Of a stretch of 64,000 nucleotides of DNA, positions 16,284 to 24,464 are shown one piece after another. Made by a program: the position numbers and the translations under genes. The notes beneath the pieces were generated by a model. That model was not told the DNA's origin. It ran no database searches and was given only the letters and a program-made list of their open reading frames with translations. The stretch comes from an uncultured Oscillospiraceae bacterium. GTDB lineage: Bacteria; Bacillota; Clostridia; Oscillospirales; Ruminococcaceae. Positions within the stretch are counted from its first letter, which is position 1, and each line of letters opens with the position of its first letter. The stretch covers positions 62,001 through 126,000 of the forward strand of contig CAJUSD010000002.1 of the NCBI GenBank assembly GCA_910589145.1, written 5' to 3'.

Positions 16284-17342
16284 ATGCCACTTTCCAAAAT
16301 CAGGGTTTTAATTGTAGACGACTCCATTACCTTTCGGAGGGCGCTGGAAATTGGGCTGTCAAACGACCTAAACATCGAAATTGTTGGGACGGCTATGGAT
16401 GCCATAGACGCTATGGACAAAATAAAAGCCCTAAAGCCGGACGTAGTAACCCTGGACGTTGAAATGCCCAAAATGAACGGCATTGAATTCCTAAAAAAAT
16501 TAATGCCTTTACATCCAGTGCCTGTCGTAGTAGTCAGTTCTCTTCCGCTCAATGCCCTTGATGCGCTTCAAGCTGGAGCGGTTGACTTTGTACGCAAACC
16601 TGTTGTAAAGGGCGCCTTTGACATGAACAATTTCATCAGTGATTTAACGGTCAAGGTGAAAGTAGCTTCCAAGGCGCACATTTCTTCGCCGCGGCCGCGG
16701 CCTGTTGTACGTCCTGCTGCTTCCATTGGCGGTGGACTTACTCTGGCCAACAATCCCGCTTCTAAGAACCTTGTAATTGCAATTGGCGCTTCTACTGGCG
16801 GGACAGAGGCTATTTTAGAGGTAGTACGGGATTTACCTGCTACTACTCCTGGTATTATTGTTGTTCAACATATGCCCCCTGTTTTTACCAACATGTATGC
16901 TCAAAGGTTAGACCGTATTTGCAAGATGAGCGTAAAAGAAGCTGTCAACGGTGACAGGGTTGAACAAGGCAAGATTATTATTGCAGCGGGAGAATATCAT
17001 TTACGGCTGCTAAAAGATGCGAATGGGTATTTTATCCGCAGTGAGACTGGCGCTAAAGTCAGCGGGCATTGTCCTTCTGTTGATGTTATGTTTGATTCTG
17101 TTGCCACTACAGCTGGGAGGAATGCTGTTGGCGTTATCCTCACAGGGATGGGAGCAGACGGCGCAAAGGGGATTACCAAGCTGCATAGTACTGGTGCGTA
17201 TACTATTGGACAGGATAAAGATAGTTGTGTTGTTTATGGGATGCCTATGGAAGCCTTTAAGTTAGGCGGTATTTCGAAACAGTTCCCGTTGAACCAGATC
17301 GGGGGCGAAATCATACGGTATTTGAATACACGGAAAATATAA
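16284..17342 (+). CDS. cheB: Chemotaxis methylesterase/deamidase CheB
   Basis: A 352-residue receptor demethylase activated by phosphorylation. The N-terminal receiver domain has the phospho-acceptor Asp58 in VVTLDVEMP and the conserved Lys105 (VRKP). A Pro-rich linker (about 133-148) leads to the esterase domain. Its catalytic triad is Ser170 (IGASTGG), His196 (VVQHMPP) and Asp292 (LTGMGADG). It is last in the operon and a strong terminator follows at once. Confidence 0.97.
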   Translation: MPLSKIRVLIVDDSITFRRALEIGLSNDLNIEIVGTAMDAIDAMDKIKALKPDVVTLDVEMPKMNGIEFLKKLMPLHPVPVVVVSSLPLNALDALQAGAVDFVRKPVVKGAFDMNNFISDLTVKVKVASKAHISSPRPRPVVRPAASIGGGLTLANNPASKNLVIAIGASTGGTEAILEVVRDLPATTPGIIVVQHMPPVFTNMYAQRLDRICKMSVKEAVNGDRVEQGKIIIAAGEYHLRLLKDANGYFIRSETGAKVSGHCPSVDVMFDSVATTAGRNAVGVILTGMGADGAKGITKLHSTGAYTIGQDKDSCVVYGMPMEAFKLGGISKQFPLNQIGGEIIRYLNTRKI

Positions 17343-17347
17343 GAAAA

Positions 17348-17375
17348 GACGCGCTCAAAAAGGGCGCGTCTTTTT
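17348..17375 (+). terminator. Terminator of the cheAWRB operon
   Basis: GACGCGC (17348-17354) and GCGCGTC (17364-17370) form a perfect 7-bp stem followed by TTTTT, 5 bases after the cheB stop. Confidence 0.88.
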
Positions 17376-17430
17376 ATCGGAAAAGCCAATATGTGAAAAT
17401 AACCTAAGACGAGAATAAGCTAGGGCGGAT

Positions 17431-17711
17431 TAAAAAGGTTTGAAGAGTCCAGAGGAACTTTCCTAAAAAGTTCCTTTGGTCGCGCCCGCAGGCGCGAAAT
17501 ACCCCTGCACGAACTAAAAAAGGCAAAAAAGCATTCCTAAAAAGGGAAAAGAAAAAGATAACGTAAAAAAGCCCGTTTGCAAAAGCAAACCACCTTAGCG
17601 GGAGCACTAAGTCAAGTTTTCGTAAAAGAATAAAGTGGGGGAATAAAAGGGCTTTTTCAGCCAGCGAATTCTACATTCGCGGACGATACCGCCCGGCTAA
17701 GGGTGAGGAAA
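17431..17711 (+). repeat. Long intergenic repeat, copy 1 (inverted partner at 18431-18710)
   Basis: About 280 bases that reappear in inverted orientation at 18431-18710 with high identity (estimated by eye above 80%). It starts at AAAAAGGTTTGAAG and contains several small hairpins (TCCTAAAAAGTTCC region, TCGCGCC-cgca-GGCGCGA). It ends near GCCAGCGAATTCTACATTCGC and GGTGAGGAAA. No reading frame is conserved between copies, which suggests a non-coding repeat element. Confidence 0.8.
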
Positions 17712-17745
17712 TGCCTGGTTTCCGATATAAGGGGAAACCAGGCAT
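17711..17745 (-). terminator. Terminator-like hairpin after the small XRE cassette
   Basis: ATGCCTGGTTTCC (17711-17723) pairs perfectly with GGAAACCAGGCAT (17733-17745). It lies 6 bases past the stop of the minus-strand cassette. The T-tail is weak on both strands. Confidence 0.6.
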
Positions 17746-17751
17746 AATTTT

Positions 17752-17991
17752 CTAATTATTTTTTAAAAGGTTTTTATTCTCAATTATATTAGAATCCGTA
17801 TTTGGGGGAAATAGCAATTTAAAAATTTTCTGTGCTGGAAGGGGGTCCCCACCGGCGGCTTTCCAACCTGAAAGGAAAGCGGTACGTACAATATCGAATA
17901 GAGCAGTTTCAGCCTGATCATACTCCTGGCGGTCTAAGAAATCGCTAAAAGCTTCTTCAAAATCATCTCTCATTATTTCTATATTCTCCAT
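17752..17991 (-). CDS. Small hypothetical protein of the XRE cassette
   Basis: A 79-residue acidic helical protein with no family I can name with certainty. Its core (FSDFLDRQEYDQAETALFDI, then GWKAAGG) looks like small helical proteins that recur beside XRE regulators in Clostridia. Its start overlaps the regulator stop by 13 bases, so the two are translationally coupled. It may bind or modulate the regulator (inference). The T-rich end is followed by a perfect 13-bp hairpin. Confidence 0.6.
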   Translation of the reverse strand: MENIEIMRDDFEEAFSDFLDRQEYDQAETALFDIVRTAFLSGWKAAGGDPLPAQKIFKLLFPPNTDSNIIENKNLLKNN

Positions 17992-18221
17992 TCCCTATTA
18001 TCATATTCAAATAGCTTTGATGCAGGAATATCAAGCGCTTTGGCAATATCTAATAAGGCGATTACACTTGGGGTAGCCTTTGCAGTTTCAATCTGCTGGA
18101 TATGGTTTTTACTATAGGAAATTATTTCAGCTAATTGTTGCTGTGTATATCCTCTTTCTTTTCGATAGTAAAGAATATTAAGTCCGATTTGAATCAGTTC
18201 CTTGTGATGTTCTCTGTCCAT
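17979..18221 (-). CDS. XRE-family helix-turn-helix regulator
   Basis: An 80-residue single-domain DNA-binding protein of the Xre/Cro family: LNILYYRKERGYTQQQLAEI, then the recognition helix SYSKNHIQQIETAKATPSV, then LLDIAKALDIPASKLF. AGGGGGG precedes the ATG by 8 bases. With the downstream small gene it forms a two-gene cassette bounded on both sides by inverted copies of a ~280-bp repeat. The cassette interrupts the chemotaxis cluster. Targets are unknown. Confidence 0.85.
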   Translation of the reverse strand: MDREHHKELIQIGLNILYYRKERGYTQQQLAEIISYSKNHIQQIETAKATPSVIALLDIAKALDIPASKLFEYDNREWRI

Positions 18222-18346
18222 CTTGCTGTCCCCCCTTTGTTTTCGCCTAAATATATTTTACACAAGAGAACAGAGAAAATAGACAATTTAACATCCAGTA
18301 AAACCATTGTAATATCTTGTTTCTTAAGGAAATATATGGTCAAAAT

Positions 18347-18392
18347 TATAGAGAGGGGCAAGGTTTGGTACCAAACCTTGCCCCTCTCTATA
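18347..18392. repeat. 46-bp perfect palindrome
   Basis: The two 23-base halves are exact reverse complements, centred on GGTACC: TATAGAGAGGGGCAAGGTTTGGT and its mirror. No T-run follows on either strand, so it is not a standard terminator. It lies between the XRE gene and the second long repeat. Confidence 0.85.
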
Positions 18393-18430
18393 TCTTCTGT
18401 TCATGTCCCTTAGTCTGTATCCTTGGCTTT

Positions 18431-18710
18431 TCCTCACCTTTAGCTTGGCGACATCGTCCGCGAATGTAGAATTCGCTGGCTTAAAAAGCCCTTTTATTCC
18501 CCCACTTTATTCTTTTACGAAAACCTGACCTGGTGCTCCCACTAAGGTGATTTGCTCCCGCAAACGGGCTTTTTTACGTTATCTTTTTCTTTTACCTTTT
18601 TAGGTCAGATTTTTACTCCTCTTTTTGTTTGTGCAGGGGTGTTTCGCGCCTGCGGGCGCGACCAGGGAACTTTTTAGGAAAGTTCCCTGGACCTTCAAAC
18701 CTTTTTTCTT
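18431..18710 (-). repeat. Long intergenic repeat, copy 2 (inverted relative to copy 1)
   Basis: The reverse complement matches 17431-17711 nearly throughout. Shared blocks include AACTTTCCTAAAAAGTTCC, GGTCGCGCCCGCAGGCGCGA, AGATAACGTAAAAAAGCCCG, GTAAAAGAATAAAGTGGGGG and AGCCAGCGAATTCTACATTC. The two copies face each other around the XRE cassette. Confidence 0.8.
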
Positions 18711-18753
18711 TACCTTGGTTTATGCTATCTTTGGGGTATCTTTCTTATTTTAC

Positions 18754-18793
18754 AAAAAACGCCCACAGCATCAGTAACCCTAATGCTGTGGGC
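18754..18793 (-). terminator. Terminator at the end of the long fla/che operon
   Basis: GCCCACAGCAT (18761-18771) and ATGCTGTGGGC (18783-18793) form a perfect 11-bp stem. On the minus strand it is followed by GTTTTTTG. It starts 9 bases past the cheD stop and is the only clear terminator I see between cheD and the fliE leader. Confidence 0.9.
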
Positions 18794-18802
18794 CGATTGT
18801 TC

Positions 18803-19288
18803 TTACCAATCCCATTTCCCCTTATTTGCGGATACAATATGCATAATTCCATCTCCAGGAGAAAAATGCACCGTTCGTCCATAATTTTTCCCTGTATCTT
18901 CTGCAATAATTGGAATCCGTTCCTGGGCCAAAACCTTTTTAACAGCTTCCACATTCCTTGCACCTATATTCGCAAGGGAACTATTCCCAATCGCAGAAAA
19001 CATCTGCGCACCTCCAGCAATTTTAGCCTTCATACGCACACGCAATGCTCCTGCCGCCTCTAATTTACGTATGAGCATAACAATAGCTGTATCCGCAAAA
19101 CGCATGGGATTAACCGCTCCAGGATTATTAAGGGTGCTGGAGGGGAGCATAATATGAGAAAGCCCCCCTACCTTGGTCATTGGATCAAAGATACAAATAC
19201 CAACACAGGAACCAAGCGCATATGTAACAAGTACATCTGATCCCTTACCAATATTGAGATCGGAAATGCCAACAACGATATTGCTCAT
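18803..19288 (-). CDS. cheD: Chemoreceptor glutamine deamidase CheD
   Basis: A 161-residue enzyme that deamidates receptor glutamines and stimulates CheC. The catalytic Cys28 is in YALGSCVGI and His45 in GLSHIMLP, followed by the conserved AKIAGGAQMF segment. Length is typical. It overlaps cheC by 4 bases, so the two partners are translationally coupled. It is the last gene of the long operon. Confidence 0.95.
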   Translation of the reverse strand: MSNIVVGISDLNIGKGSDVLVTYALGSCVGICIFDPMTKVGGLSHIMLPSSTLNNPGAVNPMRFADTAIVMLIRKLEAAGALRVRMKAKIAGGAQMFSAIGNSSLANIGARNVEAVKKVLAQERIPIIAEDTGKNYGRTVHFSPGDGIMHIVSANKGKWDW

Positions 19289-19908
19289 ATTTCTATCCCC
19301 AGATTCGTCATAATCTTTCCAAGAGACTCGACATCTGGAATCATCAAAATGTGGCTGGTAATATTCTCTTCCATACTGTGGAATTCGTCTTCAATGTAGA
19401 TAATCCTGTCGCTGATGTTTGCATAATGGATAGCAGGAACGCTCAGGATAGCTCCAACCATGTCGATACAGATGTCAGGAACTGTAATGTTGATCGCCAA
19501 GCCAGTCATAGAGGAAATGGCGTTGACATAGGAAGCTGCCATAATGTTGGAAACTTCCTGGATAGCAGATAGGCCCATCTCGTTAATGTCGGAAAAGTCC
19601 TTAAAGTTTTCCCCTAATAGGGCGTTCAGGGTCAAATGGGTAAAATCTTTTTGAAGGAGGAACATCAGCATCCCTTCCACATCCCCGCTAAGGGAGAGCA
19701 GCAGCCCAACGCACATCATTTCAGGCCCGCCAAGCTGTTCCGCTACCTCACCGTAATCCAGCACGCTGATTTTCGGTACGGAAATATCCACCGCCTTTGC
19801 CAGTAGATTGGAAAGAGATGTGGCGGCGTTTCCAGAGCCAATGTTACCCAATTCTCGGAGAACATCTATATGGATATCATTTAAGTCGCCATAGTCTTTA
19901 ATGCCCAT
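19285..19908 (-). CDS. cheC: CheY-P phosphatase CheC
   Basis: A 207-residue CheC/FliY-family phosphatase. Both active-site repeats are visible: VLRELGNIGSGNAATSL (about residue 15) and AIQEVSNIMAASYVNAIS (about 110), each with the Glu and Asn needed for hydrolysis. Together with CheD it forms the adaptation loop known from Bacillus and Thermotoga. It lies 18 bases after the FlgG-like gene. Confidence 0.95.
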   Translation of the reverse strand: MGIKDYGDLNDIHIDVLRELGNIGSGNAATSLSNLLAKAVDISVPKISVLDYGEVAEQLGGPEMMCVGLLLSLSGDVEGMLMFLLQKDFTHLTLNALLGENFKDFSDINEMGLSAIQEVSNIMAASYVNAISSMTGLAINITVPDICIDMVGAILSVPAIHYANISDRIIYIEDEFHSMEENITSHILMIPDVESLGKIMTNLGIEI

Positions 19909-19926
19909 CTTTCATATACCTCTTAA

Positions 19927-20703
19927 TTATCTAAGATTATTTACAATTTCCTCCAATTGATCCGCAGTCTGGACCATTTTGGCATTCATCTGGTATGCCC
20001 TCTGTGTAACAATCATCCCTACCATTTCATCTGCAAGATTGACATTAGAGCTTTCTACTGCCATCTGAAGAACAGAATAGGGCTTTGTTTGAGCCTCGTC
20101 ATCTTTCCTGCGGTTGTTGGCCTTAGGCTCCGCGATTACATAGGGAGCCCCAGAAATTGGGGTTTCAACAAAACTGCTCTGCGTCGTCTGCTCCAACCCA
20201 TAGGGATTGGAGAACAGATAAACCCCGATTTTGTCTGTAAGGTTTTCAGTAATAAACTGGTTGGTCTCTTTATCACGTTCCAGCTTGATCCGCTTACCCT
20301 TGCTGTCAAGGATGTATCCCCCATCACCAGCTACCAAGTATCCGTCTTTTCCGTCTTCCTCCATGCTGATAGATAAAACGCCGTCACGGGTATATTCCAC
20401 CCGGCCGTTGCGCTCTACCGCAAAAAAGCCCTCCCCCATAATGGCAAAATCCAGCCGCCTGGAAGTCTGACGGGGAGATCCCTGATCCATCAGCAAATCT
20501 ATGGAACGTGACCTTATCCCATGCCCGGTTAAATGTTTCAGTTCTGCATTGGTGTCCATTTCTGTATACAGAAGGTCTTCAAAAGCTGTCCTTGTACTCT
20601 TGTACCCATTGGTATTGACGTTTGCTATGTTATGCGCCAATACGTCCAAATCCTGTTGATATGTAATCAGACCGGAAACGCCGTTACAAAATGCTATGTT
20701 CAT
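19927..20703 (-). CDS. flgG: Flagellar rod protein FlgG-like (FlhP)
   Basis: A 258-residue axial protein of the FlgF/FlgG family. The N-terminal rod signature is LDVLAHNIANVNTNGYKS, and the C-terminal heptad helix ends in VTQRAYQMNAKMVQTADQLE. It follows the FlgF-like gene and sigma-28 in the operon, matching the flhO-flhP order of Bacillus. It probably forms the distal rod. FlgG versus FlhP naming is a matter of convention. Confidence 0.88.
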   Translation of the reverse strand: MNIAFCNGVSGLITYQQDLDVLAHNIANVNTNGYKSTRTAFEDLLYTEMDTNAELKHLTGHGIRSRSIDLLMDQGSPRQTSRRLDFAIMGEGFFAVERNGRVEYTRDGVLSISMEEDGKDGYLVAGDGGYILDSKGKRIKLERDKETNQFITENLTDKIGVYLFSNPYGLEQTTQSSFVETPISGAPYVIAEPKANNRRKDDEAQTKPYSVLQMAVESSNVNLADEMVGMIVTQRAYQMNAKMVQTADQLEEIVNNLR

Positions 20704-20735
20704 GATAAATATGCCTTCCTTTCTGCCGCCTTACC

Positions 20736-21533
20736 TTACAAAGAAGCTATTGAAGTGGCGGCCTTCTGGTTCATCTGGTCTACAATTTTGATTGCCTGGC
20801 TGCATGCCTGGAAAGCTCTCTGGGCTTGCATGGCCAGGGTGTATTCCCGGTTCAGGTCTATGTTATTGCGCTCCAAAACCTTCTGTTCAATCTTGTAGCC
20901 TTCTGCAGCTTCATTGTTGTTCATGTCAGCAATGGTATAAAGGCCGTTAGCAGTCTTATCCAATTGTGCATCTTCGCCCGGCTTGGTAATTTGCAGAATT
21001 CCTGCTTCAGTGCCGTCGGAATTGTAAACCTTCCCATCCCAGTCCACGGTAAAGTTGGAGCCGTCTACCTGAATGGGGCCTTCCTGCCCAAGAACCATTC
21101 CCACACCGGGTAAAATCAAATACCCCTGCTCATCCAGTGCAAAACTGCCATACCGTGTCAAAAGCACCGGCCCTGTTCCGCCTTCCACCTGGGGAGCACC
21201 GCCATTGTCTGCACCAGCGGTAATATTGGACTGAATATTAAAATATCCTTCGCCGTTAATTGCCATATCCATTGGATAACCTGTTTCTACTAAGGAGTTC
21301 GAATCAAAAATAGTGGGCACATCCCGTACAAGCTGAATAGGCGAATCCAAGCCAATCCGTGTGGTATTGCCCTTTTCGATACGGGTCATTAGTTCAAAGT
21401 CAAAGGTTTCGGTGACAACCCGTTCCGCCCGGAATCCAGGAGTCCTGGCGTTGGCTATATTATTTGTCAGAACATTCAGAGTTCGCTGCTGATTGAGTAC
21501 GCCGGAAGCCCCTGTATAAAATCCTGAAAACAT
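20736..21533 (-). CDS. flgF: Flagellar rod protein FlgF-like (FlhO)
   Basis: A 265-residue rod protein with LNVLTNNIANARTPGFRAE at the N-terminus. The middle domain has INGEGYFNI, and the terminal helix contains YTLAMQAQRAFQACSQAIK. Its start is 7 bases after the sigma-28 stop, with the ribosome site inside the end of the sigma gene. It probably builds the proximal or distal rod with the FlgG-like product. Confidence 0.87.
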   Translation of the reverse strand: MFSGFYTGASGVLNQQRTLNVLTNNIANARTPGFRAERVVTETFDFELMTRIEKGNTTRIGLDSPIQLVRDVPTIFDSNSLVETGYPMDMAINGEGYFNIQSNITAGADNGGAPQVEGGTGPVLLTRYGSFALDEQGYLILPGVGMVLGQEGPIQVDGSNFTVDWDGKVYNSDGTEAGILQITKPGEDAQLDKTANGLYTIADMNNNEAAEGYKIEQKVLERNNIDLNREYTLAMQAQRAFQACSQAIKIVDQMNQKAATSIASL

Positions 21534-21540
21534 AGTGGGA

Positions 21541-22338
21541 TCACTCCCCTTTCATATATTGTTCCATAATAGCCCTCAGCTTCAGAATTGCCCTGGAGCT
21601 GATCTGGGAAACCCGCTGATCGGATATCCCCATAATTTTCGCAATGCTGGAAAGCTTCATGTGTTCGTAGTAGTAAAGGGTTACAACCAGACGCTCCCGT
21701 TCCGAAAGGGACTGGATTGCATCCCGCAGAACATCAAGAAGTTCTTTTTTTGCCAGCTCTCCTTCCGGGGAACTGGACTGGCTGGAAAAAAGGTCTGTTT
21801 GGTTGTCAGAGGAAAGCATATTTTCTAATACGCCTTCAAAGGAAAAAATCAAAGAGTTAGCAGCTTCAGAACTGTTTTTTTGGTAGGTTTCCAGGGATAT
21901 TCCCAACCGATCCGCTATTTCCTGATCGGTTGGCTCCCGGAACAGCTCGCCTCGAAGCTGGTCATGAGCTTCCATGATGTTTTTGGCGTTGACCCTGACC
22001 CGCCGGGGAAACCAGTCCTGTTTGCGGACAAAGTCAATCACAGCCCCCTGTACCCGCTTGTATGCATAGGCTTTAAAGCTTGCGCCTTTTTCGGGGTCAT
22101 ACTTTTCAATGCAGTCGATGATAGCCAGTATTCCCTCGTTGACAATATCCTCCACCTGAGCATAGTTAGAGGAGAGCGTATAGGTCTGTGCTGCAACCAT
22201 CTGGGCAATATAACTGTAATGGAGTACCAATTGGTTGCGCAGGCCAATCTCCCCGGTGCGCTTATATTCCAGCATCAGCTCCTGAAGCTCCGCCGGGGAA
22301 AGCTCTTGTTTTTTGGACGCAGCGCCCTCCGTAATCAA
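21541..22338 (-). CDS. fliA: Flagellar sigma factor 28 (FliA/SigD)
   Basis: A 265-residue sigma-70-class factor for late flagellar and chemotaxis genes. Region 2 is VEDIVNEGILAIIDCIEKYD plus KAYAYKRVQGAVIDFVR. Region 3 has FREPTDQEIADRLGIS, and region 4 ends in LSSIAKIMGISDQRVSQIS. The start is a TTG at 22338, with AAAGGAGG 7 bases before it. It lies directly after flhA, where many bacteria carry flhF and flhG. Its antagonist flgM is at the far end of the window. Confidence 0.95.
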   Translation of the reverse strand: MITEGAASKKQELSPAELQELMLEYKRTGEIGLRNQLVLHYSYIAQMVAAQTYTLSSNYAQVEDIVNEGILAIIDCIEKYDPEKGASFKAYAYKRVQGAVIDFVRKQDWFPRRVRVNAKNIMEAHDQLRGELFREPTDQEIADRLGISLETYQKNSSEAANSLIFSFEGVLENMLSSDNQTDLFSSQSSSPEGELAKKELLDVLRDAIQSLSERERLVVTLYYYEHMKLSSIAKIMGISDQRVSQISSRAILKLRAIMEQYMKGE

Positions 22339-22400
22339 GCGGATTCCTCCTTTCGTTCCAGGCGCAACTGAACGGCCCTGGGATCTAAAGATTATGGAGC

Positions 22401-24461
22401 TTACGCATCAATGGCGATGGACCCCAACGCCTGGATCTGGGTATTTGCATCTACCTCATTAAAGGATAACACCGTTGTATCGGGATAAAACTGGTCAACC
22501 AATTTTTTAAAGTAAACCCGCACAATGGGGGAGGTCAGCACAATAGGAGTCTGTACCAGGTCTTTGATTTTGCTGAGTTCCTTGTTGGTAGAGGCAATAA
22601 TTTTCTGGATGGTCTTGGTGTCCAAAGCCAGATAGGAACCAGTTTCGGTTCGTTTGACTGCCCCCATAATCAAGTTTTCCACATTGGCGTCCAATGTTAT
22701 GACCTTGATCTGGTCTGCCTCTGCAAACCGGCGGGAAATCGTACGCTTCAGCGCCTGCCGCACATATTCGGTAAGCATATCCACATCCTTGATGGTTGGG
22801 GCATAGTCGGCCATTGTTTCCAAAATGGTTTCCAGATCGCGGACTGGGACGTTTTCACGCAGGAGGCTGCACAATACCTTTTGAAGATCCCCTACGGAAA
22901 CCAGGGCGGGAATGGTGTCATTGACCATCGCCTCGTTGGTTTTGCGCAGGTTGGCAATCATATTGTTGACTTCCTGGCGGTTAAGCAGCTCATAAGCGTA
23001 CCTCCGAATAATCTCGGAAAGGTGGGTAATAATAACCGAAATAGGATCAATCAAAGTGTAGCCAGACATTTCCGCCTTGATTTTCTTATCTTCGCTGATC
23101 CATTTGGCCGGAATTCCAAAGGCGGGATCTACTGTTTCAATGCCGTCAATAACATCTTCTGACTCAGAAGGCGCAAGGGCTAGGAAATGGTCTACCAAAA
23201 TATCACCCCTGGCAACTTCCTCGCCTTTCAGACGGATTGCGTACTGGTTAGGGTTAAGCTGCCCGCTGTCTGTCAGTTTAACGGTAGGTACTACCATACC
23301 CATTTCTATGGCAAACTGCTTTCGGAACATGACCACACGGTCCAGGAAACTTCCTCCGCCATTGCCTGCGTCTACCAGGGGCAGAAGGCTGTAACCAAAC
23401 TGCATCTCCACTTGTTCAATATTAAGCAGCCCATAAACATTGTCAATATTCCGATAAAATTCAGCTTCACTGGTAAGCTCGGTGCTTGGGGTAAGCTGCG
23501 GGGATTCCTCTGCAGCCACCTTGGGCAGAACCCTGCGGCTTAAGAGCAGCCCCATGGAGAACAGAAAAACAGATACTGTCAATACCTGAGGAACCGGGAA
23601 GCCTGGGAGCAAACATAAACAAGCCATTGCGCCAGCAGCCAGCATTAAAACGCGGGGCTGGGAAAGGAACTGCTTGGTTACGTCGTCGTTCAGGCTGAAA
23701 TCAGAGGAGGAGTGGGTAACAATCATACCAGTGGCCACTGAAATAATCAGGGATGGTATCTGGGACATAAGCCCGTCGCCCACTGTAGAGATAGCATAAA
23801 TCTGAATGATATCCCCCATGGCGCCCTCGCCGTTAATCATTCCCACTAAAAACCCACCGATCAGGTTGACAAAGGTGGTGACAATCGAAAGAATGGAATC
23901 ACCTTTGACAAACTTGGTAGCACCGTCCATGGAACCGAAGAAGTCAGAACTTCTTTGAATATCCAGACGGCGTTTACGCGCTTGTTCCTCATCAATAACA
24001 CCGGAGTTCAGATCAGCGTCAATCGCCATCTGTTTACCGGGCATAGCGTCCAAGGTAAAGCGGGCGGAAACCTCAGCGACACGCTCCGAACCTTTAGTAA
24101 TAACAATAAACTGCACTAAAACCAATATAATAAAGATAATAAAACCAACGACCACATTGCCCTGAACCACGAATTCGCCAAAGGTTTTAATAACCGCGCC
24201 AGCGTCCCCACGGTTGGTAAGGATTTTACGGGTAGAGGAAACGTTAAGGGCAATACGGAACAGGGTAGTAAGCAGCAGCAGAGAGGGGAAAATAGAGAAT
24301 TCCAGCGGCTCCTTAATGTTAAGGGTGGTCAAAAGGATAACGAAAGACAACGCTAGATTGATAATAAACATCAGGTCCAGCACAAAGGTAGGAAGCGGGA
24401 TAATCAGCAGGAAAATAATCGCTACTACCAAGGCTGAAACCGCATTGTTAAAAAGCTTCAA
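22401..24461 (-). CDS. flhA: Flagellar export gate protein FlhA
   Basis: A 686-residue component of the type III export gate. Seven to eight membrane helices fill residues 1-330, with the FHIPEP-like motif (about 145-170: RFTLDAMPGKQMAIDADLNS). The large cytoplasmic nonamer domain follows and docks chaperone-substrate complexes. The start is a TTG at 24461, three bases after the flhB stop, with AAGGAGG inside the flhB end. Length is typical. Confidence 0.97.
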   Translation of the reverse strand: MKLFNNAVSALVVAIIFLLIIPLPTFVLDLMFIINLALSFVILLTTLNIKEPLEFSIFPSLLLLTTLFRIALNVSSTRKILTNRGDAGAVIKTFGEFVVQGNVVVGFIIFIILVLVQFIVITKGSERVAEVSARFTLDAMPGKQMAIDADLNSGVIDEEQARKRRLDIQRSSDFFGSMDGATKFVKGDSILSIVTTFVNLIGGFLVGMINGEGAMGDIIQIYAISTVGDGLMSQIPSLIISVATGMIVTHSSSDFSLNDDVTKQFLSQPRVLMLAAGAMACLCLLPGFPVPQVLTVSVFLFSMGLLLSRRVLPKVAAEESPQLTPSTELTSEAEFYRNIDNVYGLLNIEQVEMQFGYSLLPLVDAGNGGGSFLDRVVMFRKQFAIEMGMVVPTVKLTDSGQLNPNQYAIRLKGEEVARGDILVDHFLALAPSESEDVIDGIETVDPAFGIPAKWISEDKKIKAEMSGYTLIDPISVIITHLSEIIRRYAYELLNRQEVNNMIANLRKTNEAMVNDTIPALVSVGDLQKVLCSLLRENVPVRDLETILETMADYAPTIKDVDMLTEYVRQALKRTISRRFAEADQIKVITLDANVENLIMGAVKRTETGSYLALDTKTIQKIIASTNKELSKIKDLVQTPIVLTSPIVRVYFKKLVDQFYPDTTVLSFNEVDANTQIQALGSIAIDA

Positions 24462-24464
24462 TTC

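Larger units (their letters stand above)
18222..18802. other. Intergenic region with palindrome, repeat copy 2 and terminator
   Basis: About 580 bases without a gene. From left to right it holds an AT-rich upstream region of the XRE cassette, a 46-bp perfect palindrome (18347-18392), the second copy of the long intergenic repeat (18431-18710) and the terminator of the fla/che operon (18754-18793). Confidence 0.7.
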
